A stretch of 64,000 bases of DNA, from assembly GCF_018603885.1 (NCBI RefSeq), contig NZ_JAHGAW010000006.1, forward strand, positions 124,001 through 188,000, in the 5' to 3' direction. The DNA comes from Sphingobium nicotianae (GTDB lineage Bacteria; Pseudomonadota; Alphaproteobacteria; Sphingomonadales; Sphingomonadaceae). Each line of letters begins with the position of its first letter. Within the stretch, counting starts at the first letter, position 1. Position numbers and translations under genes: made by a program. Below, in pieces: positions 27,611-36,240 of this stretch. The notes beneath the pieces were generated by a model, which was not told the DNA's origin, made no database searches, and saw only the letters and a list, made by a program, of their open reading frames with translations.

Positions 27611-28096
27611 ATGGCAAACTCGCTTTTTGATGATGTTCCCTTGAGGGCTAAGTTGATCGGTTGGGGGATCATTGTGGTGCCTCTTGCCACATTGGTCTTT
27701 CTTGGCGCGGTGTTTCTACGGGCTGACCCCATCGACCAGCGATTGGTGTGGGGATGCTATGTGGCTAACGGTGCCCCCTCTCTAGATATCCGCAAAGATG
27801 TCATTCATGTCATTGAGCCGGCCCACAGGACATTCAGCTATGTCGCTGAGCCCTCTAAAACGAGCTACCAACTCAATGTGCGACCTGCATTGCTTCTGAC
27901 ACGCGAGGCGACAGGCCAATACGAGTTCACCGCCGCACGAGGCATTGGCTACTTTTGGCCACTGTTGCCTGCTGCTGGAAAAAACAGAGACCGAGTGAGG
28001 CATCCCCCAGAATTCGCGGGCCGTGTCGAGGTCGCTGCGGATGGGGAAGGGGTTATATATACCCGCACAAGCGAAGTTGGGGTTTGTCGACAGTGA
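27611..28096 (+). CDS. Hypothetical membrane-anchored protein
   Basis: About 161 aa, unrecognised. One N-terminal transmembrane segment (LIGWGIIVVPLATLVFLGAV, about residues 14-35) is followed by a soluble, presumably periplasmic, part. The frame is open back to 27191, but ATG 27611 gives a sensible membrane protein start. The next gene's GTG overlaps its stop (GTGA), which supports real coding. The DNA is visibly less GC-rich than the surroundings and sits behind a terminator and a REP-like element, so this pair may have a separate origin. Confidence 0.55.
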   Translation: MANSLFDDVPLRAKLIGWGIIVVPLATLVFLGAVFLRADPIDQRLVWGCYVANGAPSLDIRKDVIHVIEPAHRTFSYVAEPSKTSYQLNVRPALLLTREATGQYEFTAARGIGYFWPLLPAAGKNRDRVRHPPEFAGRVEVAADGEGVIYTRTSEVGVCRQ

Positions 28097-28455
28097 GCGA
28101 AACAGAATCAGACATACTGCCGACGCTGGGCTTAGGCGGTGATGGTGACGAGATAGACGCCGTTCGTGATGTGGAGCGGGCGTTGGGTGTCGAGATAGAT
28201 TGTAGCAACGCTGAAATGTCGCGGACGGTTGGCGATGTGTATGACGCTGCCAAAGCTGCGCTTCCTGACGATCAGCGAAACGCGAGCGACCTGTGGTCAC
28301 GCTTCGCTACTGCCATCTCCTATCAGACTGACGTTGATCCAACGCGACTCGCGCCAGAGACATTGCTGTTAGCTGATCGCAAGCCACGGTGGCCAATGAT
28401 GCTTGTCGCGATTGGTATTGGGCTTGCGATAGCGGTCTATCAGAACTGGAAGTAA
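28093..28455 (+). CDS. Hypothetical tail-anchored small protein
   Basis: A 120-aa product from GTG 28093, overlapping the preceding stop. The N-terminal part (VRDVERALGVEIDC, then RTVGDVYDAAKAAL) faintly recalls acyl-carrier-like helices, but the Ser that would carry phosphopantetheine is absent, so I do not assign that function. A C-terminal hydrophobic segment (MMLVAIGIGLAIAVY) would anchor it in the membrane with the bulk in the cytoplasm. It is paired with the 27611 gene. Confidence 0.55.
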   Translation: MSETESDILPTLGLGGDGDEIDAVRDVERALGVEIDCSNAEMSRTVGDVYDAAKAALPDDQRNASDLWSRFATAISYQTDVDPTRLAPETLLLADRKPRWPMMLVAIGIGLAIAVYQNWK

Positions 28456-28523
28456 CCACGACCGTTAACCATACTCTCCCTACAAACGGGGAAGGGGCAA
28501 CTCTCAACGATCGATGGCCTTAA

Positions 28524-30146
28524 TCAGACCTCTTCGGCCGCCAGCACGCGGCCCTTGAGCAGATCGGCGGCTTTCTCGCCGATCATCATCGTGGGCACGT
28601 TGGTGTTGCCGGACGGATCCTCCGGCATCACCGAGGCGTCGGCGACGCGCAGGCCCTCGATGCCGTGGACGCGCAGTTGTGCGTCGACGACGGCGAGGTC
28701 GTCGATGCCCATCCGGCAGGTGCCGCAGGCATGGTGGCGATGCTCGGCCTGCTGCCGGATGGCATGATCGAGCTCCGCATCGCTCTGCAGATCCTTGCCC
28801 GGCAGCAGTTCCTCGCTCACCAGCTCGCGCATCGGCGACTGGGCGAAGATGTCGCGGCTCAGCCGCACCGCCTTCAGCATCGTCGGCATGTCCGCCGGAT
28901 CGGTGAACATGTTGAAGCGGATGCGCGGCAGGTCGAGCGGGTTGGACGAGCGCAGCTTCACCCAGCCGCGCGACAAAGCGTGCAGGATGCCGACGCGCGC
29001 GGTGAAGGCGTAGATCGGTTTCCTGGTGATCCCGGGGAACCAGAGCTCGGCATGCTGGTGGATCGGCATGCAGATGATCTGCACGTCCGGGCGCTCCAGC
29101 TCGGGCCGGGTGCGCAGGAAGATGTTGGCCATCGTGCCGGCGGTGGTGAACGGTCCCTTGCCGAGCAGCGCCCATTGCATCACCGCCAGCGTCGCGCGGT
29201 CCAGCCGCAGATGGTTGGACAGGCCGAGCTTGCCGTTGGCGCGGTAGATGTTGAGCAGATTGGGATGTTCCTGCAGATTCTCGCCCACCCCCGGCAGATC
29301 CTGCAGCACCTCGACGCCGGCCGCGCGCAGCTCGTCCGCCGGGCCGATGCCGGAGAGCATCAGGAGGTGCGGCGAGGCGTAGGTGCCCGCGCACAGCACC
29401 ACTTCGCGATCGGCGCGGACCTGTTCCAGCTTGCCGTCGCGCAGATATTCGACGCCCACTGCGCGCTTGCCCTCGAAAAGGATGCGCGTCGTCTGCGCCT
29501 TGGTGAGCACGGTCAGGTTGCGCCGGCTCTTCATCGCCGGGTGGAGATAGGCGCGCGCCGAGCTGGCCCGCCAGCCTTTGTTGGTGGTCAGCTCGATCCG
29601 GCTGATGCCTTCCTGCTGCGCCCCGTGATGATCGTCGCTGGCGTCGAGGCCGGCATTGATCGCGGCCTGGCGGAGCTCGTCGAAATGGGCCTCGGGAAAG
29701 TCGATGGGCACGTTGCCGACCGGGCCGTCGACGCCATGATACAGGCTCTCGCCGCGCCAGCTATTCTCCATCTTCTTGAAATAGGGCAGCACGTCGCGAT
29801 AGCCCCAGCCTTCCAGCCCGCGCTGGCGCCACAGGTCATAATCATAGCGGCTGCCGCGCACGTTGATCATGGCATTGATCGAGCCGCATCCGCCCAGCGT
29901 CTTGCCGCGCGGGATCAGGAGCTTGCGGCCCTCCAGCCCTGGCTCCGCCTCGCTCTCGAACGGCCAGACATAGCGCGGGTCGGTCGCCACCTTGGGGAAG
30001 GCGATCGGCATGCCCATGAAGGGATGGTCGTCCCGCCGCCCCGCTTCGAGCAGCAGCACCGAGACGTCCGGATCCTCGCTGAGGCGTGCGGCCACGATCG
30101 AGCCCGCCGAGCCCGATCCGATCACGATATAGTCGAAAGCCTTCAT
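28524..30146 (-). CDS. GMC-family FAD oxidoreductase (choline/alcohol dehydrogenase type)
   Basis: A 540-aa flavoprotein. The FAD-binding start is YIVIGSGSAGS with LLLEAG. GMC signature 1 is GKTLGGCGSINAM, with Cys-Gly where most members have Ser-Ser. Signature 2 is GTYASPHLLMLSGIGP. The C-terminal active site is HHACGTCRMG with a downstream Asn in GNTNVPTM. It oxidises an alcohol to an aldehyde or ketone in the cytoplasm. It is divergent from the cupin gene at 30385, and the 238-bp gap holds an operator-like palindrome. It is probably a dehydrogenase rather than an oxidase. Confidence 0.9.
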   Translation of the reverse strand: MKAFDYIVIGSGSAGSIVAARLSEDPDVSVLLLEAGRRDDHPFMGMPIAFPKVATDPRYVWPFESEAEPGLEGRKLLIPRGKTLGGCGSINAMINVRGSRYDYDLWRQRGLEGWGYRDVLPYFKKMENSWRGESLYHGVDGPVGNVPIDFPEAHFDELRQAAINAGLDASDDHHGAQQEGISRIELTTNKGWRASSARAYLHPAMKSRRNLTVLTKAQTTRILFEGKRAVGVEYLRDGKLEQVRADREVVLCAGTYASPHLLMLSGIGPADELRAAGVEVLQDLPGVGENLQEHPNLLNIYRANGKLGLSNHLRLDRATLAVMQWALLGKGPFTTAGTMANIFLRTRPELERPDVQIICMPIHQHAELWFPGITRKPIYAFTARVGILHALSRGWVKLRSSNPLDLPRIRFNMFTDPADMPTMLKAVRLSRDIFAQSPMRELVSEELLPGKDLQSDAELDHAIRQQAEHRHHACGTCRMGIDDLAVVDAQLRVHGIEGLRVADASVMPEDPSGNTNVPTMMIGEKAADLLKGRVLAAEEV

Positions 30147-30237
30147 CGCCGAGCCGGGAGCCCCCCGTTAACGCACGCCATGTTCATTCTATCCCCTGGC
30201 TTCGATCATGCCACGCCGCCGTCCCGCGAGATTCGGG

Positions 30238-30276
30238 TTGTGCTCGGATGGTCGCAGCGTATAAACTTCACAAGTT
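30238..30276 (+). promoter_or_regulatory. Promoter with AACTTCACAAGTT operator, reading toward the first MarR gene
   Basis: TTGTGC (30238-30243), 16 bp, TATAAA (30260-30265), overlapped by the palindrome AACTT-CAC-AAGTT (30264-30276). The stretch from GGTTGTGCTCGG through TATAAA to GTTAATAA is nearly duplicated at 45835-45880 upstream of the second MarR gene. The palindrome matches ACTTNNCANGTTA, the pattern shared with the six TTATCATGTTA operators. It probably allows autoregulation. Confidence 0.65.
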
Positions 30277-30384
30277 AATAATAACGGGATCAACCGGGGG
30301 CAAGAGAATAGGGGAGGCCGGACGCCGAATTCGCCGGGTATCCCTGATTTGCGCCACTTTGCTGTGCCAGGAAGGACGTCCACC

Positions 30385-30930
30385 ATGCCGACCAATCTCG
30401 AACAATATCCGAATCTCCGCCGCGTCGTGACCGGCCATGACGAGAGCGGCAAGTCGATCGTGATGATCGATGCGCCCTGCACCTATCATGGCGCGGATGG
30501 CGATAGCTGGCGTGTGCAGGACATCTGGCGCTCGGCGGTGGTGCCCGCGCCGATCGACGGCATCGAGCCGGATCCGGTGGCGGGCCCGGTCGACTTCGAG
30601 ATTCCCACGACCGGGGTCAGCGTCCGCATCACCGACATCCCGCCGACGCCGGCAGGGTCCGAGCCGTTCATGCACCGCACCAACAGCATCGACTATCTGC
30701 ATGTTCTGGAAGGTGAGATAACCATGCTGATCGATGATCTGGAAACCAAGATCATCCTGCGCAAGGGCGACACCATGGTGCAGCGCGCCACCGATCACGC
30801 CTGGGTCAATCACACCGACAGGCATTGCCGCCTGTTCATCTGCATGGTCGCCGGGCGCATCACGCCGGAACTGGAGAAGGCCATCGGCAAGATGCCGGAA
30901 TGGGACCCTAATCATCGGCGCAACGGCTGA
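30385..30930 (+). CDS. Cupin-domain protein
   Basis: A 181-aa single-cupin protein. A barrel lies at about residues 90-165, with MHRTNSIDYLHVLEGEI giving motif 1-like His/Glu positions and DHAWVNHTDRHCRLF giving motif 2-like His. It resembles gentisate/quercetin-dioxygenase-fold proteins of unknown role. ATG 30385 follows AGGAAGG; the longer frame from 30349 lacks a site. It is the first gene after the 30238 promoter and precedes the MarR gene by 166 bp, so both may be on one transcript. Confidence 0.72.
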   Translation: MPTNLEQYPNLRRVVTGHDESGKSIVMIDAPCTYHGADGDSWRVQDIWRSAVVPAPIDGIEPDPVAGPVDFEIPTTGVSVRITDIPPTPAGSEPFMHRTNSIDYLHVLEGEITMLIDDLETKIILRKGDTMVQRATDHAWVNHTDRHCRLFICMVAGRITPELEKAIGKMPEWDPNHRRNG

Positions 30931-31096
30931 GTCAGGGCGGGGCGGGCCCTCCCGCGCGGATGCTTTGCCTCGCCGCCGGTGCGGTCTATGATGTATCCCC
31001 GGCGGGCGACGTCTTTGAGTGGACAGGTCCGCCAATTGCCATATGTTCGCAGCCGGGGGCGGAGTGTTCGCAGCGGAAAAGCGGGGGAGGAATATC

Positions 31097-31579
31097 ATGG
31101 CAGGACAGGGCAGGGGGCGGGTGTCGATCACGGCCGGAACCCGCAAGATGCCGCCGTTCGAGCAATCGCTCGGCGCCACATTGATCGAGGCCAAGGAGAC
31201 GGTCATCGCGCCGTTGCGGCCGATCCTCCGCGAATATCGCGTCACGGAGCCGCAGTGGCGGGTCATGCGCGTGATCAACGATCGCGGGGCGACGGACGCC
31301 ACGGGCCTGGCCGAGGTTGCGCTTCTCCACCCGCCCAGCGTCACGCGGATCCTCAAGGAGCTGGAAGAGCGCAAGCTCGTCTCCCGCGAGCCTGACGCCA
31401 ATGACCGCCGCCGCACGATGGTCGCGCTCACTGCGGAGGGGCGGGAGTTCGTGAAGCTCATCTCGCGCACCATGATGCGGATCCTGCGCGAATATTCCGA
31501 GCGGTTCGGATCGGAGCGGCTCGAGCGCCTCGCCGACGAGTTGCGCGCGCTGTCCGCTGCCGTCAGGGGCGTCGAGTAG
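31097..31579 (+). CDS. MarR-family regulator (HpaR-like), paralogue 1
   Basis: A 160-aa winged-helix regulator. The core runs from PPFEQSLGATLIEAKE through TEPQWRVMRVI, the recognition region LLHPPSVTRILKELEERKLV and the wing DANDRRRTMVALT. The pattern resembles HpaR, the homoprotocatechuate-operon MarR. It is about 70 percent identical by eye to the MarR at 46190, with the recognition helix nearly unchanged, so both should read the same operator. ATG 31097 follows GGGGGAGG. It lies immediately before the BVMO operon, whose promoter contains TTATCATGTTA. Confidence 0.9.
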   Translation: MAGQGRGRVSITAGTRKMPPFEQSLGATLIEAKETVIAPLRPILREYRVTEPQWRVMRVINDRGATDATGLAEVALLHPPSVTRILKELEERKLVSREPDANDRRRTMVALTAEGREFVKLISRTMMRILREYSERFGSERLERLADELRALSAAVRGVE

Positions 31580-31617
31580 CATAAATCAACCCCGGCGGCC
31601 GCGCGGGGGAATCCCTA

Positions 31618-31646
31618 TTGCCCCTCAATGCTTATCATGTTAAATG
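31618..31646 (+). promoter_or_regulatory. Promoter with TTATCATGTTA operator for the BVMO operon
   Basis: TTGCCC (31618-31623), 17 bp, TAAATG (31641-31646), with CTTATCATGTTA (31631-31642) in the spacer. It aligns base for base in layout with 46692-46720 (TTGCGT-N17-TAAATG). In this second promoter class the operator lies between -35 and -10 rather than over -10 and the start. Confidence 0.7.
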
Positions 31647-31684
31647 GATTGCGTGAGCTTTAAAGTTGGACGAAAAGGTTGAGG

Positions 31685-33616
31685 ATGGCGACGATTGAGG
31701 CGCCCGTGCGGCCCGAGCTGCTGGCGGCAAGCGATGCGGTTATTGAAGACGCGGTCGAATATGCGGATCCGATGGTGCTCCGCGGCCTGCTCTATCAGCT
31801 GACGGGCGATCCGGAAGTCGAGGCGATCGAGATCAAGAAGGTGCGCATGGGCCGCGCCGAGATGAGTGTCCTCGCGAACGAGTCCGACATTGCCCTCCTG
31901 CGCCGCAAGGCTGCCGACTTCCTCAAGTCTTATCGCGATTCCGGCGCCGGCGAGCTGAGCTATGGTCCGCGCGAGCGCGTGCCCGAGAGCTTCGGGCTGG
32001 TCATCGGCCATCCGATCGAGGACGAGGCGGTCGATCTGATGGTCGAGGAAAGCGCGCTCGACCCCTGGGCGCGGTCGCTCAAGTGGCAGGCTCAGCCCGA
32101 TCCCGAGGCGCTCGACAATTTCGAGGTGCTGGTCATCGGCGGCGGCATGGGCGGTCTGAATTCCGCCGTGCAGCTCAAGCGCGCCGGCATCCATTTCCAC
32201 GTGATCGAGAAGAATCCGGATGTCGGCGGCACCTGGTACGAGAATCGCTATCCCGGTGCGCGCGTCGACACGCCGAGCCGCTTCTATCTGAACCTATTTG
32301 GTGTCGACTTCCCGCAGGAATATGCCTTCGGCACCCATGTCGAGAACCAGAAATATTATCACTGGGTCGTCGACGAGTTCGGCCTCGATGGCGACATAAC
32401 CTACAATACCGAAGTCACGTCCATGGTCTGGGACGAGGCCGACTCGATGTGGGATGTCCACGTCAAGGGGCCCGATGGCGAGCGCGTGCTGCGTGCCAAT
32501 GCGGTTATCAGCGGCGTCGGCTTCCTCAACCGGCCGAACATGCCGGTGATCGAGGGGATGGACGAGTTCAAGGGGCCGTCGTGGCACACGGCGCGCTGGC
32601 CCGACAATGTCGACCTTACCGGCAAGAAGGTGGCCGTCATCGGCACCGGCTGCACCGGCTACCAGCTCATCCCCGAACTGGTGAAGCTCGCCGGCCACGT
32701 CACCGTTTTCCAGCGCACGCCGCAATGGCTGATGGGCATCCCCGGCTATCTGTCGAAGCTGCCCGAGCAGGTGCTGTGGCTCGATCGCAACCTGCCTTAT
32801 TATACCAATTTCACCCGCTTCAAGAGCTTCTACGGCACCGGGCCCTATCTGGCGCGCGTGTTCGATGTCGATCCCGACTTCGACGATCCGCACACGGTCA
32901 GCCCGCTCAACAAGGCGGCGCGCGAGCGCAGCATCGAGTTCCTGCAGAGCAAGCTCAAGGATCCCAGGCTCGTCGAGGTCATGACGCCCAAGCATCCGCC
33001 ATGGTCGGCGCGCCCGGTCGCGGTCGACGCGGATTATTCGATCCTCGACGTGCTGGAGACGGACGACGTCACCCTGGTCACCAGCGGCATCAACCGGATC
33101 AACGCGACCGGCATCGAGGACGGCGAGGGCGTCCAGCATGATGTCGACGTGATCGTCTATGCGACCGGCTTCAAGGCCAACGACTTCCTCTATCCGATGG
33201 AGATCACCGGGCGGGGCGGGCAGACGATCGGCGAGCTGTGGGCCGAAGGCGGCCCGCGCGCCTATCTCGGCTGCATGATCCCGGGCTTCCCCAATCTCTG
33301 GGTGCTCTACGGGCCGAACACCAATGGCGGCCTGCCGGTCTCGCAATATCACGAGATGACGATGTTCTACGCCATGCAGTGCATGGAAAAGCTCATCCTC
33401 GAAGGCAAGCACTCGATCGAGGTCACGGCGGATGCCTACTGGCGCTACAACAAGGAGCTGGACGCGATCAACGGCACCAAGCTCTGGGCCGATCCGCGGG
33501 CCAATAATTATTACTGGACCAAGCATGGCCGTTCCGCCTCGCAGACGCCTTACACGGGCTTCGAGGTGCGCAACTTCATGCTGAAGCCCGATTATGACGA
33601 CATGGAGATCCGCTGA
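31685..33616 (+). CDS. Baeyer-Villiger monooxygenase, N-terminally extended (HAPMO type)
   Basis: Class I flavin monooxygenase of 643 aa that inserts oxygen next to a ketone using NADPH and O2. An N-terminal extension of about 140 residues precedes the first Rossmann motif (VIGGGMGGL). The BVMO fingerprint is FKGPSWHTARWP, and the second Rossmann motif is VIGTGCTGYQ. The size and extension match 4-hydroxyacetophenone monooxygenase, so an aryl ketone is a reasonable substrate; this is inference. It leads an operon of eight genes. ATG 31685 is preferred over TTG 31679. Confidence 0.92.
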   Translation: MATIEAPVRPELLAASDAVIEDAVEYADPMVLRGLLYQLTGDPEVEAIEIKKVRMGRAEMSVLANESDIALLRRKAADFLKSYRDSGAGELSYGPRERVPESFGLVIGHPIEDEAVDLMVEESALDPWARSLKWQAQPDPEALDNFEVLVIGGGMGGLNSAVQLKRAGIHFHVIEKNPDVGGTWYENRYPGARVDTPSRFYLNLFGVDFPQEYAFGTHVENQKYYHWVVDEFGLDGDITYNTEVTSMVWDEADSMWDVHVKGPDGERVLRANAVISGVGFLNRPNMPVIEGMDEFKGPSWHTARWPDNVDLTGKKVAVIGTGCTGYQLIPELVKLAGHVTVFQRTPQWLMGIPGYLSKLPEQVLWLDRNLPYYTNFTRFKSFYGTGPYLARVFDVDPDFDDPHTVSPLNKAARERSIEFLQSKLKDPRLVEVMTPKHPPWSARPVAVDADYSILDVLETDDVTLVTSGINRINATGIEDGEGVQHDVDVIVYATGFKANDFLYPMEITGRGGQTIGELWAEGGPRAYLGCMIPGFPNLWVLYGPNTNGGLPVSQYHEMTMFYAMQCMEKLILEGKHSIEVTADAYWRYNKELDAINGTKLWADPRANNYYWTKHGRSASQTPYTGFEVRNFMLKPDYDDMEIR

Positions 33617-33708
33617 CCGCCAATCTTCCGGCGCAGGCAAGACAATCATTCCGCAATACGGCCTGTATGCCGCGCGCGGAGAGGAAGCATGAACAAGGAG
33701 ATTTTCGC

Positions 33709-35178
33709 ATGAGCGCGCCCAACCTTCGTCATCCTGACAAGCTGTTCATTGGCGGCGAATGGGTCGAGGCCCATTCGGGCCGCCAGCTCGAGATCACCTC
33801 GCCGGATACCGAGCAGGTCGTGTTCCGCGTCGCCGAGGCGGACGAGACCGACGTGGATCGCGCCGTCGCCGCCGCGCGCAAGGCGTTCGATCAGGGGCCC
33901 TGGCCCTGGATGGCGCCAGCCGAGCGCGTCGCCGCGATGAAGCGCTTCGTCGAGGCGCTCAAGCGCCGCGAGGGCGAGCTGGGGTCGGCCTGGTCGATGC
34001 AGATGGGCGGCATGAGCTTCCTCGCGCCGTATCTGACCGGTCGCGGCACGCAGAATCTGCAGGATGCGATCGATCTGGGCGGTACCTTCCCGTTCATCAG
34101 CAAGGTGGCGAGCGACGCCTCGCCGACCGCCTATGTGGTGCATGAGCCGGTCGGCGTCGTCGCCGCGATCGCGCCGTGGAACGTGCCTTACATGATCATG
34201 TGCGCCAAGCTCGGCCCGGCTTTGCTCTCGGGCAGCACCGTGATCATGAAGCCCTCGCCCGAGACGCCGGTCGAGGCCTATATCCTCGCCGAATGCGCCG
34301 AGGAGGCCGATCTGCCGCCGGGCGTCATCAATCTGGTGCCCGCCAATCGCGAGGCATCGGACCATCTCGTCAACAATCCGGGCGTCGACAAGGTGAGCTT
34401 CACCGGCTCGACCCTGGCCGGCAAGCGCATCGGCGAGGTCTGCGCCTCGCGCGTCGCGCGCTGCACGCTGGAGCTGGGCGGCAAGTCGGCCGCGATCATC
34501 ATGGACGACATGCCGGCCGAAGAGGCGGGCAAGATCCTGTCCGGCGCGATCACTTTGCTGAGCGGCCAGGTCTGCGCGATGCTGACCCGCGCCATCGTGC
34601 CCAGGCATCGTCACGACGAGATTGCCGACGCGATCGCATCGGAGATGCAGAAGATCCGCCTCGGCCACAGCGACGATACCAACGCGCAGATGGGCCCGCT
34701 CGCCATGCAGCGCCAGCTCGAGCGCGTCGAAAGCTATATCGAGAAGGGCAAGAAGGAAGGCGCCGATCTCGTCACCGGCGGCAACCGCCCGGCGAGCATG
34801 AACCGCGGCTATTTCTTCGAGCCGACCTTGTTCGCCAATGTGAACAACAACTCCGCCATCGCGCAGGAAGAGATTTTCGGCCCGGTGCTGAGCCTCATTC
34901 CCGCCGACGACATTGATGATGCGATCCGCATCGCCAATGAGTCCAACTACGGCCTCAACGGTTCGGTGCTCACGCACGACATCAACGAGGCGTGGCGGGT
35001 CGCGCGGCGCGTGCGCACCGGCAATGTCGGCCAGAACGGGATGCGCAGCGACTTCTCCCTGCCGTTCGGTGGCTACAAGCAGTCGGGCATCGGCCGCGAG
35101 GGCGGTGCGCAGGGCCTGCATGCCTATCTGGAGACCAAGACCATCCTGCTCGACGCCGAACCGGCCGAGCTCGTCTGA
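33709..35178 (+). CDS. NAD(P)-dependent aldehyde dehydrogenase
   Basis: A 489-aa ALDH with general base Glu255 in LELGGKS and catalytic Cys289 in GQVCAMLTR, at the family's 34-residue spacing. It also has the cofactor segment FTGSTLAGKRIGE and the C-terminal PFGGYKQSGIGREGG. It converts an aldehyde to a carboxylate in the cytoplasm. Start ATG 33709 follows AAGGAG; a frame from 33667 is longer but unsupported. It is second in the BVMO operon, where it may oxidise an aldehyde from ester cleavage and alcohol oxidation. Confidence 0.93.
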   Translation: MSAPNLRHPDKLFIGGEWVEAHSGRQLEITSPDTEQVVFRVAEADETDVDRAVAAARKAFDQGPWPWMAPAERVAAMKRFVEALKRREGELGSAWSMQMGGMSFLAPYLTGRGTQNLQDAIDLGGTFPFISKVASDASPTAYVVHEPVGVVAAIAPWNVPYMIMCAKLGPALLSGSTVIMKPSPETPVEAYILAECAEEADLPPGVINLVPANREASDHLVNNPGVDKVSFTGSTLAGKRIGEVCASRVARCTLELGGKSAAIIMDDMPAEEAGKILSGAITLLSGQVCAMLTRAIVPRHRHDEIADAIASEMQKIRLGHSDDTNAQMGPLAMQRQLERVESYIEKGKKEGADLVTGGNRPASMNRGYFFEPTLFANVNNNSAIAQEEIFGPVLSLIPADDIDDAIRIANESNYGLNGSVLTHDINEAWRVARRVRTGNVGQNGMRSDFSLPFGGYKQSGIGREGGAQGLHAYLETKTILLDAEPAELV

Positions 35179-35260
35179 TCGCTTCAGCCTATCTCTCTTC
35201 CCGGGACGTCGCGGCCGCGATGCGGTGGCGTCCCGGGGCATTTCCCCGGAGCATGACCTC

Positions 35261-36172
35261 GTGACCAAGCCTGCAATCGGCTTCATCGGCCTTGGCGTGA
35301 TGGGCACGCCAATGGCGCGACATCTCGCCGCGGCCGGCTATCGACTGACGGTCCTCGATCTCGATCCCACCCTCGGCGACGCGCTGGCGGCCGAGTTCGC
35401 CGACGTCAGCGCCGCTCGCAGGCTGGCCGAGGTGGGCGCCGCATCGGACATCGTCGTGACGATGCTCCCCTCCGGCGCGCCGGTGCAGCAGACCGCGATC
35501 GGTCCCGGCGGCCTCATCGAGAGTTTGAAGCCGGGCAGCCTCGTGCTCGACACGTCTTCGTCGGAGCCCTGGTTCACCCGGGAGACGGCGCAGCGCCTCG
35601 CCGAGGCCGGCATCGCCATGGTCGATGCGCCGGTCTCGGGCGCCGAATGGGGCGCGATCGCGGCCGAGCTGGTCTTCATGGTCGGCGGTGCGAAGGACGA
35701 TGTCGCGCGCGTCGTGCCCTTGTTCGACATCATGGGCAAGGCGCAGTTCCACCTCGGTCCCGTCGGCGCCGGCCACATCATGAAGTCGCTCAACAATCTC
35801 ATCACCTCGGTGACCTTCATGGCAACGGGCGAGGCGCTGCTCGCGGGCAAGCATGCCGGGCTTGATCCCGACATCATGATCGATGTCCTCAACCAGTCCA
35901 CTGGCGGTTCCTGGGTGGCGAAAACCCACTTCAAGCAGCGCATCTTCAACCGCAGCTTCGACGATCCGTTCAAGCTGGCGCTGATGGTCAAGGATATCGG
36001 CATCGCGCTGGAAGCGGCTGAGCGGACCGGCGTTCCCATTCCGCTGTCGCAGGAGACGGGGCGCCAGTGGCGCGAGATTGCCGAAGGGCAGGCCGCCGAT
36101 GCCAGCGTCAGCCGCATGATCGCCGGCATGGAGGAGCGCGCGGGCATCGAGCTGACGCCCGGCTCCAGTTGA
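35261..36172 (+). CDS. 3-hydroxyisobutyrate dehydrogenase-family enzyme
   Basis: A beta-hydroxyacid dehydrogenase of 303 aa. It has the N-terminal dinucleotide motif GFIGLGVMGTPMARHL, substrate motif DAPVSGAEWGA and catalytic Lys in GAGHIMKSLNN. It reduces or oxidises a beta-hydroxy or semialdehyde acid with NAD(P). GTG 35261 is the start, since the upstream open frame (from 34913) overlaps the ALDH gene; CGGAG lies 10 bp before it. It is third in the BVMO operon. Confidence 0.87.
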   Translation: MTKPAIGFIGLGVMGTPMARHLAAAGYRLTVLDLDPTLGDALAAEFADVSAARRLAEVGAASDIVVTMLPSGAPVQQTAIGPGGLIESLKPGSLVLDTSSSEPWFTRETAQRLAEAGIAMVDAPVSGAEWGAIAAELVFMVGGAKDDVARVVPLFDIMGKAQFHLGPVGAGHIMKSLNNLITSVTFMATGEALLAGKHAGLDPDIMIDVLNQSTGGSWVAKTHFKQRIFNRSFDDPFKLALMVKDIGIALEAAERTGVPIPLSQETGRQWREIAEGQAADASVSRMIAGMEERAGIELTPGSS

Positions 36173-36240
36173 GACGGACAAAACCCTGCTGACCGGCCGG
36201 GCGCATCGCGATCGGTCGATCGGATCGCAAGGAGAAGGAT

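Noticed and set aside
28665..30278. A 537-codon plus-strand open frame opposite the GMC oxidoreductase
   Set aside because: The GMC protein has full family motifs on the minus strand; the opposite frame shows none and no ribosome site.
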